Positions 22,151 through 32,439 of a stretch of 64,000 nucleotides of DNA are shown here, piece after piece. A model generated the notes under the pieces. It saw nothing but the letters and a program-made list of their open reading frames with translations, was not told where the DNA came from and searched no databases. A program made the translations under genes and the position numbers. Positions within the stretch are counted from its first letter, which is position 1. Each line of letters begins with the position of its first letter. This stretch comes from Ricinus communis (Eukaryota > Streptophyta > Magnoliopsida > Malpighiales > Euphorbiaceae), in the NCBI RefSeq assembly GCF_019578655.1, contig NC_063259.1, forward strand, positions 17,946,489-18,010,488, in the 5' to 3' direction.

Positions 22151-23189
22151 TGATAGGCATCATACTACACATGCTTTTCATGCCTGATTATTTACATTTT
22201 TATGTATGATTATCCCGTTTTATGCTAGAATCACCTGTCTTTTGTTTCCTTTCTTGTTTCAGGTCATTTTCGAAGGACACCATCAACAATCGAGGGAAAT
22301 ACGCGTGATTACAGACTAAAATCCATCAAATTGGGCAAGGACTAGCACCTCGAGGGTTGAGCATACCTGACCCTACCGTACGAATTGCCAACTAGCTGCC
22401 TTCCAAGAGTGCCTTTTGGCACGGTTTCCATAGCCACCACGGCCTCCACCATGGCCCGTGGTGGTCAGCACTGGCTTGGGCACGGCCTAGAAGAGGTCAA
22501 CACAATGGAACCCTAGGGATCAGCAAGGCCTGGACTCCGCCCCTGCTGACGAGCACAGGCTTGACCACGGCCGTGCTGAAGAGAGTATATAGCTCTGACC
22601 TAATTCGAGTATACACTCAATTCACTTATTTTATGGGTTGTTTCTTGACATTGAGAAATGCTTATTACAACTGGAAATTGAATAGTAAGAACTGGTAGTT
22701 AACACTTAGAGATAAGGTTAATTCACTTGCCGGATTAAGAATTAACAACTCTTAATAGATCTAAATCACGCTTAATGCTAATCTGTAATAATCTGATAGG
22801 AAGAGATTCCATTAGGTTAGTGCAGGTTTAGGAACTGGGTGAGCTCGAGAGAGGAGCCGAGTTCAATTCAGGATTTAGGCACGGGTAGCAAGATTGGTAA
22901 TTTATAAAATCAACCTTAGAATTCCATCACTTAGGTCCCCTTTGGGTTTGCTTCTTTTGTTGTGGTTGTCTTTCGATTATCAGTTGCTATTTATTTCTTT
23001 ATTTGCATTCATAATCATTAGTTAATTAATTTAGACTTCTCACACTCTATTTCAGACTAGATAACATAGTGAACAGTAGTAACTCTAGGTTCACCAGATC
23101 TCTGGGGATACGACCTTGATACTCACTAGTGCTAGGCCGCATCGATATGTTCACTGCCTTAGGTGTAGGTTGCATAAGTAGCCCATCCA
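22151..23189 (+). mobile_element. Element C 5' LTR (with two deletions)
   Basis: Starts TGATAGGCATCAT and ends CCATCCA. Compared with the 3' LTR it lacks about 37 bases after the TATA box (22,586, TATATA) and about 290 bases between 'cacttatttta' and 'tgggttgtttcttg'. Upstream of the TATA box is the CpG-rich block with 'cacggccgtgctg'. Confidence 0.92.
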
Positions 23190-23194
23190 GTTTT

Positions 23195-23212
23195 TGGCGC
23201 CGTTGCCGGGGA
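23195..23212 (+). other. Primer-binding site of element C (tRNA-Asp)
   Basis: TGGCGCCGTTGCCGGGGA, identical to the site in element B, five bases after the LTR end. Confidence 0.94.
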
Positions 23213-23344
23213 ATAAGTAACGGTGAACTAGAGTGAATTTTTTTTGTTAATTTAGTCATTATCTGTTAATTCATTTTATATGTATTCTTTGTTTTATTGT
23301 TATAGTTGATTAGTGGTTGTTTGGTTGTCGGTTTCAGATAGTTT

Positions 23345-24689
23345 ATGACCAGGAGCTCTAACCTTGATCTCATAGAACCCTTATCTAACCCGGAGCGCTC
23401 TCTTAGATTATTAAGACGATGTTTGCAGGCAGTTGATGAGGAGGATAGAGTTACAGTTCAGGTTCAAGGAGCGGACATGATGGAGAACCACAACCCCCAG
23501 GCCGATGACGATTAGAGGACGATGTACGAGTTTGCTCGACCATCTTTGGATGGGATGAAAACTAGTATAGTCAGACCTGTTGTAGCAGCCAACAACTTTG
23601 AAATAAAAGCCAATGTTTTCCAGATGATCTAGCAGAGCGTGCAGTTTGGAGGATTACCCAACGAGGATCCCAATGCTCATATCTCCAACTTTTTGGAGAT
23701 TTGTTACACATTCAAAATAAATGGAACAACTGATGATGCCATTCGGCTGAGTGTTTCCATTTTCCTTGAGGGACAGAGCTAAGAGATGGTTGCAATCTCT
23801 TCCACAGCAGACAATTACTACCTGGAAGGTGTTGGCCGAAAATTATTTATATAAGTATTTTCCTCCCGCTAAAACTGCTAAACTTAGAAATGACATATAT
23901 TCTTTTATGCAGTTTGATGATGAAAGCATGTACGATGCATGGGAGAGATTCAAGGACCTTTTGAGATGCTACCCACATCACGAATTGCCAGTGTGGATGC
24001 AGGTTCAAACCTTATAAAACGGTTGAACCTTACGACGAGGCAGATGGTGGATGCTGCAGCAGGTGGGGCGCTAAACAGTAAGATGCCCAAGCAGGCTCAG
24101 AATTTGATAGAGGAAATGGCCATGAACAATTATCAGTGGTAATCCTTTAGGAGCCGACCAGGAAGACAAGGAGTGGTTAACCAAGTAGATTCTACAGCAG
24201 CTTTGACAGCTCAGGTGGAGCTTTTGACCAAGAAGATTAACCAACTCAGATGCTTGCTCATGCAAATGAACGCACGCGAAGTTTTATGGTGGCTCGCACT
24301 ACAGTGCGAATTGTACTGCGGGAGGTATGTTTGCTTCATCTTCCTCTACTTTTCCATCTGTTTCTGCTATGCCTTCTGATGTTGAGCAGGTTGACTATAT
24401 GAGGAATGCCCCAAGGCAGCAAAATGATCCTTAAAGCAACACATATAACCCTGGGTGGCACAATCATCCCAACTTCAGTTGGAGGAACAATAATGTTTAG
24501 GGTCCACTTGGTTTTCAGAGACTTCATCAGTAGCCACAGTAACAGCTAGCTGGGCTTGCACAAGCTCCTCCTCCACCAGAAAAGAAGTCAAATTTAGAGG
24601 AGCATATGATGAAGTTTGTAACGTCTACGGAGATGAGGTTCCAGCAAACTGATAGTGCATTTAGGAACCAGCAGGCCTCGATTTAGAAC
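23345..24689 (+). pseudogene. Athila gag of element C
   Basis: Starts MTRSSNLDLIEPLSNPERSLRLLRRC. In frame to about 23,750 with TAG stops replacing Gln, then a frameshift. The segment 23,751-24,017 holds [70 protein letters not shown]. Further blocks are [39 protein letters not shown], then VEQVDYMRNAPRQQN and the basic tail. The order and length follow gag of elements A and B, so this is the particle protein of an element that otherwise lacks enzymes. Confidence 0.92.
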
Positions 24690-26036
24690 TTGGAGACCCA
24701 GATTGGCCAAATCTCTAAGACATTGTCTAAGAGGCGACAAGGAGCGCTCCCAAGCACCACTGAGTCTAACCCGAGGGAGCACGTGAATGCCATCACTTTG
24801 CGTTCAGGTAAGTTAGTTTCAGCTCCTTCTAAGCCTGTTTTTTACGACTCCACTATTGATGTGCAGGTTGAAGCGAGTAGCAAGGTTAGGGAACCTGAGG
24901 GACAAAAGGTGAAATCAATTCCAGTTAGGGAATATCAACCTAAGATTCCTTATCCTACTAGAGTCAAACAAGCAGAGGCGCAAGAGCAGTTCAGTAAGTT
25001 TTTAGATATTTTTAGACATCTGCATATTAACTTACCTTTTATTGATGCATTGGAGCATATGCCGAAGTATGCCAAGTTCTTAAAGGACATACTTAGCTGA
25101 AAAAGGAAGTTGGAGGAGGTAGCCTATATTCAGCTTAACGAGGAGTGCTCAACGGTGTTTCAGAGCAAGTTGCCAGAGAAATGTCACGATCCAGGGAGTT
25201 TCACTATTCGTTGCACTTTAGGTAATTTGTGTGTTGATGATGCATTAGCTGATTTAGGGGCTAGCATAAATGTCATGCCAACTAGTTTGTTCAATAAGCT
25301 AGGTTTGGGGGAGGCAAAATCCACTAGGATGTGCATTCAATTAGCTGACCGTTCTATTAAGCTTCCTAGGGGAATTGTGGAAAATGTGCTAGTCAAGGTA
25401 GATAAGTTCATATTTCCTGTGGACTTTATGGTTATGGATATGGATAATGAGCATGGTGTACCATTGATTTTGGGGAGACCTTTCCTTGCCACAGCTAGAG
25501 CTAAAATAGACGTATTTAAGGGAAAGTTAGAACTTAATATAGAGGATGACTGTGTTACTTTTAGTTTACCCCCATTTGATAGTTCTTCCACCGACCAAGT
25601 TCATGCCATTTGTAGTATTAATGGAACTGGTCCTGCATGTAATAAACAACCACAGGGCGTACAAATGGATGATGCTATACATGTTTCCTTCCCTATTGAA
25701 ATGTGTTATTTACCTGAAGAAAACAACTTGTATCAATTTGATACTTTGTGCTTTGATAGACCCGAGAAGGGTAGTTGCAAGTTTGTTTTTGACAGGTCAC
25801 TTAGCCAGAATTCGAAGTGGATGAATGGGCATCCCGACTCGATGCGGAGAGCACCTCCTTGGTCATCTACTGCACACATCAGACCTTCTCTTTGCACTTA
25901 TATGCCTCGAGCCCCAGCTTACATTGAGCCCACCTTCAATTTGCTCGCGATGCGAGAATGTCAGAGTCCGCCTAGACCACTCGAACAAAAAGAAGCGCCT
26001 TCGGGAGGCATTCCTGAATCTATTTATGCTTTTTGA
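24690..26036 (+). pseudogene. Athila gag tail and protease of element C, fused to post-pol sequence
   Basis: A single frame broken only by a TGA at 25,098. METQIGQISKTLSKRRQGALPSTTESNPREHVNAITLRSGKLV and REYQPKIPYPTRVKQAEAQEQFSKFLDIFR match element A. The 308-codon part (25,110-26,036) has the aspartic-protease motif DLGASINVMP about 48 residues in, and VPLILGRPFLATARAKIDV about 70 residues later. From about residue 190 on it resembles nothing I know. It ends by reading through the post-pol motif (EQKEAPSGGIPES), so RT, RNase H and integrase were removed upstream of that motif. Confidence 0.9.
25986..26014 (+). other. Conserved post-pol motif, element C
   Basis: AAAAAGAAGCGCCTTCGGG followed by aggcattcc. 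The same block occurs just after the integrase stop of B (32,201) and before the 3' UTR of E (53,474). In C it has become part of the protease frame. Function unknown. Confidence 0.8.
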
Positions 26037-26280
26037 GTTTTTCTTTGGACATCTTTTATTATTTAGTTACTTCTCTAGTTTGATATCTCAGTTTAATTTT
26101 AGTTTATTTTATTTTGAGACGATTTTAGTTTATTGAACCTTTTTACTAGATGTTGCTTGGATTGTGTTATTCTTGAGTTTTGCAGAAGTTAACCTACTCG
26201 ACGCTCATATGCAATTTGGAGGACTAACATATCTTAGAGTGTTAAAGCAGACGGTAAGGTAGGAAGCTCGGCGACCCGAG

Positions 26281-26640
26281 ATGGCAAAGGAAAGTCTGGA
26301 AACCTCCCCTTCGCCACGGTTTTCATGGCCATCACGGCCAGAACACCGTGCCGCGCCCATCAAGACGGCCCCGAGTCAAGCCGTGCCCATCAAGACGGCC
26401 CCGAGTCAAGCCCGTGATGAAAGACACATGAAGACTTGGGGAATTTCGGCCATTTCAGCATGGCTTCTGAAGGCATCACGGGCGCAACACCAGGCCGTGC
26501 TGATGGGCACGGCCGTGCCCCCGCCCGTGCCAAATTGGTGAAAATCAAGGCATAAAGGCTCGACGGCCGAGTCCAAAGTCAGAATGATCAAGACTACTGC
26601 ACTTGCCCGTACGACCCTCGCCTATATAAAGAAGGCCTCC
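26281..26640 (+). promoter_or_regulatory. LTR-like promoter block upstream of ORF3, element C
   Basis: CpG-rich block with the same phrases as the LTR promoters ('ccacggttttcatggcc', 'gggcacggccgtgcc', 'cccgtgcc'), including two 30-bp tandem units (26,353-26,412), then a TATA box TATATAAA at 26,623-26,630. The equivalent block of element B has the same order (TATA at 32,700). An open frame over 26,281-26,541 follows from the repeats and is not a gene. Promoter activity is inferred, not shown. Confidence 0.55.
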
Positions 26641-26730
26641 AAAAGTTTTTTGCCACCCCTTTTCTAAAGCTCCAAGGTGTGGTTTTCTTCTATTTCTCTC
26701 ATCCTCCCTATTTTTTTTCGGCAATTCTAA

Positions 26731-27169
26731 GTAAGTATCTCCACTTTTTGCTTTTGCTTGTTTTCAATTTAGTTTTTGTTTATGCATATACTTTATCTAG
26801 GACATGCTAGTATGTTGGTAGTTCTTATGTTGTTGCACTACCTTAAGATGACCTTAATTAGATTTAATCTATATTAGTTATTTTAATTGCTGTGAAGTTG
26901 ATTATGAAATTGATAAGTGTGGGGTTTGCATAATTACAGTTTGTTATGGCATTCCATTATGAACAAGTGTTTTTGTGTTAGTTGGTGCACGATAAAGTAG
27001 TTTGCAATGTATGGGTTAGTTAGTTTATGCAAGAGATTGAGGCTTTAGTCTTTCGTCAAGTCTAAAGTTTTCTGTTAGTCAAATTATAGCCGTTATGCTG
27101 TCCAACTTTCAGTAGGATTTTTGATTAACTTAATATCTTCTACGAATAACTAATGATTCATTACATCAG
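26731..27169 (+). other. Predicted leader intron of ORF3, element C
   Basis: The donor TAA/GTAAGTAT lies about 105 bases after the TATA box. A branch-like CTAAT and the acceptor CATCAG/GCGATATG lie just before the ORF3 start. The same arrangement is present in element B at 32,806-33,286 (donor CAA/GTAAGTTT, acceptor TATTAG/GCAATATG). The region between is AT-rich and non-coding, and holds one AAGTGTGGGG motif (26,915). Confidence 0.5.
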
Positions 27170-27174
27170 GCGAT

Positions 27175-28707
27175 ATGACGGACCGCGATCAATATTGTAG
27201 GAAGCAACCAAAACGAGTTCCTACCAATAAGCGATCGCGTGGCGAAGGAACATCTTCCTCCACAACACCAGAACCAGCACCAGCACAAGCACTAGAACCA
27301 GCCCCAGCATCGCAACAGCAACTAGTCCGAGCTCGAAGAGCACCTGCTGTGAACCCACTTGCACCTGGTCATCATCCACTATGGACATTTCCTAATGCAG
27401 AAAATGAGAGTCGGTTCTAAGTCATGAGGTGGAAGCAAGTGATGGCGGGTCATTGCATTGACTTCGCATCCCTGGAAAGAGTATGATTGGTTTAGGATAT
27501 GCGTACTCTGTTCGAGACTCTGCCGTATGCGCGATTCTTTGATATCATTGAACCAACGTACCGTGAGCTTACAATTGAGTTCCTCAGCACCTTCTTCCTG
27601 CAGCAACAGATCACAAACTGGCATCAGCCTGATGTAGTTTATTTCAGACTTGGGGGAAGAGAGTTCTCAATGTCAGTCCTGCAATTCGGCATGCATTTGG
27701 GATTATGGACTGAACAGGAGATCTCAGGGGAGGAGCATCAGGGATGCCTCTACATCCACCCAATATCCTATGACACCATGTAGGACTCATTGGTACTGAG
27801 GCCGGAAACATACTACCCAAACAGGTCTAAGGCATCTAGCCTTCCGGATCATCTCCGCTATCTCCATACCTTATTAGCCTACATCATTACAGGCAGAGGA
27901 GATAGTTTTGGAGTGGTGACATAGACCGATGTCTTCACCCTCTAGGCTATGCAACATCATAAGAAGTTGGACTTGGGATATTTATTGGCTCGTCAAGTCC
28001 GATCATTTATAGTAGACTCCCAGAAGAAGATGCACTGTTGTTTTGGCCCATACGCGACTAGATTAGCCAAGAGACTGGACGTATTAGATGATTGTCTGTC
28101 AGAGCTTTCAATTATTTATGACATGACACCATTAGGGATCAGAAAGATGATCAACATGCAGATGATCACGGCTACTAGACACCCACATGGTATAGAGTAT
28201 AGGCTTGTGAACACCATAGCTAGGGAGGCTAGAGAGGCAGCGGCTAGAGGAGCCCATGATGCGTCGGCTGGGATCCCGGATGTTAGGATCCCCAACCCAG
28301 CTAGAGTGTTTATGCCTCCATTTGAAGTCTCATCCTCTTATTCTGCAGGGACATCGAATGCTCAGATTAGTGCTCTGGTTGACCGACTAGATCGAGTCTG
28401 CGATCTACAACAGCAGCACCATACTCAGTTTGTGTAGTTTCAAGAGGAGACTAGGGCACAACTTGGCAGAATGAACACCGTGCTTCAGCAGCTTATGAAC
28501 GGGTTAGAGAGGCAGGCCACCCAGACAGACTTCCTAGTAGAGCGAATGAAAAAGTTGATGGACGCTAGAGCATAAAATCAATGACTCATCGATGAGATGG
28601 AGTTCGATCTAGCAGGCTGCTTCACAGACCCTGATCCACCGCAGCCCTCTGTTCCTCATCTTCAAGCAGGTCCAAGCAGTGAGGATACACCATCAGCCGA
28701 CTCCTAG
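27175..28707 (+). pseudogene. Athila third ORF (ORF3, env-position) of element C
   Basis: One frame of about 510 codons broken only by nonsense changes; no frameshift. It starts MTDRDQYCRKQPKRVPTNKRSRGEGTSSS, a basic and Ser/Pro/Gln/Ala-rich N-terminus. The core reads CIDFASLERV, FFDIIEPTYRELTIEFLSTFFLQQ, VYFRLGGREFSMSVLQFGMHLGLW, KKMHCCFGPYATRLAKRL, and the C-terminal part QISALVDRLDRVCDLQQQHHTQF is helical. By position and core pattern this matches the Athila ORF often called env-like or ORF-1. I see no signal peptide or membrane segment, so envelope function is not supported. Stops (TAA 27,418; TGA and TAG near 27,485) sit where B has Gln, Gly and Gln. Confidence 0.85.
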
Positions 28708-28950
28708 CAAAAAGAAATTGTGCAACTTCTCTTTTTCCTTTTTCTTTTTATTTTCTTTCCTTTATTTTATTTTATTTTATTTTCTTGCTTTTGTATGCTG
28801 AATTTTATGTTATTTCCTTTCATTTGTTTATGTCATGTTAAGTTATTTTAGCAAAACACTATGGTTCCCAACCTGAAAACTATGCATGATCTTCAATAAC
28901 TATGTTGTGCGAGTCATATCCTTACCCAGTTTTAATCTTTTTAACGCTGT

Positions 28951-28981
28951 GGACAGTGTTATACTTAAGTGTGGGGTAGGC
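28951..28981 (+). other. Internal polypurine-like motif, element C
   Basis: 'ggacagtgttatactt' followed by 'aagtgtggggtaggca'. Corresponding blocks lie at 35,111-35,141 in B and 53,818-53,849 in E. The AAGTGTGGGG core equals that of the true polypurine tract at the LTR edge. Confidence 0.65.
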
Positions 28982-30320
28982 ACCTTAGTTTGTTATTATC
29001 TTGAGTTTTGTTTCAATCAAGTAGTTATGATTTTCCTCTTTTGAATAGATACCCTTATAACTTTTATCGAATCTTGTTGGAAGAAGAAAATGAACGAATC
29101 TCTTAATTTCACTCGAGCTAGGTAAAACCGGTGTTTTTCCTCAATTTTTCCATTTTACTTTATCTCAGAAATAGAACACTATTAATATTGCTGCTTGTTA
29201 TTATGATTGATTATTTAAACTTTGATTTGAGAATTCATGCAATTTTGACCTACTCAAATGGTGAGCTTTTGAGCCAAATTGGGCATCATTATTTTTTTTA
29301 TGCTCATTTTCTTGTTGTTTAGTGAGCATTGCACATAATCTTTGTTTCTAGAACTTGCTTTGTGATTCCTTTTGAGATTATATGAATTTTTGATAGTCAT
29401 GAGATGATTTGGGCACTTAGGATATACACAATTTGGCCAAAAGCCTAACCCTGTTTTCCCCATAGTGAACCAATTTTGAGCCTTAGCCTTTTTTTCATTG
29501 TGATTCACCTTTGACACTCACTTTATCACTTCCATTCATTTTACCATTCTTTCTACCGTTGTTGCTGGAAATTATGTAAGTTTATGCTGCACTTCATTTT
29601 GGATCAAATTGCATTCTTTTTATATATAATCACTAAGTTGCTAGATTTTTCATAAATGCTCCCTTCAATCCAAAATTGGATATTCATTCTTATTGCTTAT
29701 GTCAATAAACACAACAGCTCCTACATAAGCTACTATAATATATATACATAGTATATATATATAAAAAGAAAGAGAATTTAGTATTCCTTTAGTTCGTTTC
29801 GAGCATCATCTTATTGTTGGAGCAACTTAGTGTTCATTTTTGGTACAACATTTGATCCTGGGCTATTTTCTTGCATTACCTGCATAATTTTCCAACAACT
29901 TTTAGCCTACTTTCCATAATTCTTCGTAGCCTACCTTAACCCCATTACAACCTGGCTCAAGACCCTTTGATCATGATTATTGATTATTTCACAGTAGTGG
30001 AGATTGGATCTATAAGCAAGCCTATGGTAAGCACTTTTTTCTGTATTTTTGCGTTGAGAGCTTGGCGATCCTCTTTCACCAATATACACTTGTGTGTTTT
30101 CGAGTGACATCTTGTGAGGCATGTTTCTCAATTTCTCAGTTTGAATGGTTTATCATTTTAGTTTTAGCAGTTTTATTAGTTTTGTTCTCTCTCTTAAGGA
30201 TTTAGTGACTTGGGGATTTTATGGAAATTCATTACGGAGTTTTGAGATTTGTTTTTAGCTAACTTTCTGCGAAGTATTTGATTGAGTTGTTTGGTATTTG
30301 TTTGAGGAGTGAGTTGTTGA

Positions 30321-30338
30321 TTGCTTGAGGACAAGCAA
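30321..30338 (+). other. Conserved hairpin before 3' LTR, element C
   Basis: TTGCTTGAGGACAAGCAA: perfect 7-bp stem with an AGGA loop, present with identical sequence in B (36,285) and E (54,383). Lies just upstream of the polypurine tract. Confidence 0.85.
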
Positions 30339-30342
30339 AAGC

Positions 30343-30359
30343 TTAAGTGTGGGGTGATT
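30343..30359 (+). other. Polypurine tract of element C
   Basis: TTAAGTGTGGGGTGATT ends at the first base before the 3' LTR (TGACAGG). It is the expected plus-strand primer site; B and E have the same GTGTGGGGTG core at the same place. Confidence 0.8.
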
Positions 30360-31728
30360 TGACAGGCATCATACTATACATGTTTTCATGCCCGATTGTT
30401 TACATTTTTATGCATGATTATCCCGTTTTATGCTAGAATCACCTGTCTTTTATTTCCTTTCTCGTTTCAGGTCATTTTCAAAGGACACCATCAATAATCG
30501 AGGGAAATATGCGTGATTACGGACCAAATCCATCAAATTAGGCAAGGACTAGCACCCTGAGGGTTGAGCACGGCTTGGACTTCGACCATGCTGAATTGCC
30601 AACTAGCTGCCTTCCAATAGTGCCCTTTGGCACGGTTTCCGTAGCCACCACGGCCTCCACCACGGCCCGTGGTAGTCATCACTGGCTTGGGTACGGCTTG
30701 AAAGAGGTCAACACAATGGAACCCTAGGGATCAGCATGGCCTGGACTCCGCCCGTGCTGACTAGCACAAGCTTGACCACAGCCGTGTTGAAGAGAGTATA
30801 AAGGCTAAAGTTCAATTTTCTTAGAGGAGGCTCAATTTTCTCTGACCTAATTCGAGTATACACTCAATTACACTTGTTTTCAACATCGATTTGAGGATCA
30901 AAACAACATTTGGGAGCATTCAAGAGGCAAATTAGGGTTTGATATTTTGGATTGGAAAATTAGGGTTTCTCATCCAACTTGAAAGAAAATACATGCCTTC
31001 AATTTTCTTTTCCTTATTTTGCTTTAGCTATGAACATGAGTAGCTAGATCTTTTAAAGCCATTGCGGTCTTTATTGTGATGGATTATGCTTAGTTGTTAG
31101 ATTTGTAATTGCCTTTCTTGTAATCTTTTTGCTATTCAGTAATAAAGTTTGAGACATTGAATTAATTGTCTTGTGGGTTGTTTCTTGACATTGAGAAATG
31201 CTTGTTACAACTAGAAATTGAATAGTAAGAACTGGTAGTTAACACTTAGAGATAAGGTTAATTCACTTGCTGGATTAAGAATTAACAACTCTTAATAGAT
31301 CTAAATCACGCTTAATGCTAATCTGTAATAATCTAATAGGAAGAGAGTCCATTAGGTTAGTGCAGGTTTAGGAACTTGGTGAGCTTGAGAGAGGAGCCAA
31401 GTTCGATTCAGGATTTAGGCACGGGTAGCAAGATTGCTAATTTATAAAATCAACCTTAGAATTCCATTATTTAGGTCCCTTTTGGGTTTGCTTCTTTTGT
31501 TGTGGTTGTCTTTTGATTGTCAGTTGCTATTTATTCCTTTATTTGCATTCATAATCATTAGTTAATTAATTTAGACTTCTCACACTCTATTTCAGACTAG
31601 ATAACACAGTGAACAATAGTAACTCTAGGTTCACTCGATCTCCAGGGATACGACCTGGATACTCAATAGTGCTAGGCCGCATCGATAGGTACAATGCCTT
31701 AGGTGTAGGTTGCATAATTATCCCATCA
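30360..31728 (+). mobile_element. Element C 3' LTR
   Basis: Starts TGACAGGCATCAT, ends CCCATCA. Intact relative to the 5' copy. CpG-rich block 30,560-30,790 with TATA box TATAAAG at 30,797. It is followed by CATAT, the right target duplication, then the continuation of the element B integrase. Confidence 0.93.
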
Positions 31729-32190
31729 CATATACCTGTTGAATTGGAACACAGGGCCCTTTGGGCTTTGAAATCATGCAATTTTAGTGTTGATTCTGTA
31801 GGTAAAGAAAGACAATGGCAGCTGGATGAGTTAAAGGAGTGGCATCAGCAAGCTTATAACAACTCCATAATTTACAAAGCTAGGACGAAGAAGTGGCATG
31901 ATCAACGACTAAAAGGCTCGAAAGAGTTCAAAGATGGAGACATGGTTCTCTTATATAACTCGCGTCTTCGGTTGTTTCTAAGTAAGCTGAAGAGCTGATG
32001 GTCGGGACCGTTCATAGTTAAGCAAGTCTTTCCATATGGCACGGTGGAGCTGCATCATTCGGAGAAGGGAGACTTCAAGGTTAATGGACATAGGTTGAAG
32101 CACTATCACGAGAACTCGCTAGAAGTTGAGGAGCGAGTGAACATGGTGCTTTCCCACGATAGTAGTCCAATGTCGAGTCTAGCTAAATGA
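31729..32190 (+). pseudogene. Element B integrase, C-terminal part
   Basis: Continuation after element C: PVELEHRALWALKSCNFSVDSVGKERQWQLDELKEWHQQAYNNSIIYKARTKKWHDQRLKGSKEFKDGDMVLLYNSRLRLFLSKLKS, then (after a TGA at 31,996 where Arg or Trp is expected) WSGPFIVKQVFPYGTVELHHSEKGDFKVNGHRLKHYHE, the GPF/Y-type end of gypsy integrases. The pol stop lies near 32,188. The reading phase continues the gene at 22,150, which confirms the nesting. Confidence 0.92.
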
Positions 32191-32200
32191 CTTGAGAACT

Positions 32201-32228
32201 AAAAAGAAGCGCTTTTGGGAGGCATTCC
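32201..32228 (+). other. Conserved post-pol motif, element B
   Basis: AAAAAGAAGCGCTTTTGGGA followed by ggcattcc, 10 bases after the end of the integrase frame. Same motif as 25,986 and 53,474. Confidence 0.8.
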
Positions 32229-32439
32229 CATATTTAGATTTATGTTTTTCTTTTTATTTTATCAGTCGTTTGCATGTTTGATGGTAGTTAGAGCACTTGC
32301 TTAGTTACTAAACCTAATTGTATAAAGCTAGGGTTTTAATAACTTAAGTTGGATTTTTAGTGATTGGTGAAGATGAACTTCCTTGTTTGATACACTTTTA
32401 CTTGAATTATAGCCTAAATGTGTACGTGTGTGTGCTGAA

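Larger units (their letters stand above)
28708..30359 (+). other. 3' untranslated region of element C
   Basis: AT-rich, T-rich non-coding sequence from the ORF3 stop to the 3' LTR. It holds a pyrimidine-rich tract (28,722-28,790), a polypurine-like motif (28,951-28,981) and, near the end, the hairpin and polypurine tract. It aligns in order with 34,861-36,323 of element B ('gccaaaagcctaaccc', 'aattttgagccttagcc'). Confidence 0.8.
22151..31728 (+). mobile_element. Athila-type element C, complete but lacking RT and integrase
   Basis: TG-to-CA element of 9,578 bases with both LTRs (1,039 and 1,369 bases), tRNA-Asp primer site, gag, protease, a promoter-like block, ORF3, hairpin and polypurine tract. 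RT, RNase H and integrase are absent: the protease frame runs straight into the sequence that follows pol in element B. It is a non-autonomous derivative that would need a helper. It is inserted in the element B integrase gene. Confidence 0.92.

Noticed and set aside
26281..26541. 86-codon frame with Pro/Ala repeats
   Set aside because: Arises from the 30-bp CpG-rich repeats of the promoter-like block; the length of 30 keeps any frame open. No counterpart in element B.
29740..29765. TA-rich run as a microsatellite of interest
   Set aside because: Short (TA)n-like stretch, common in AT-rich plant 3' UTRs.
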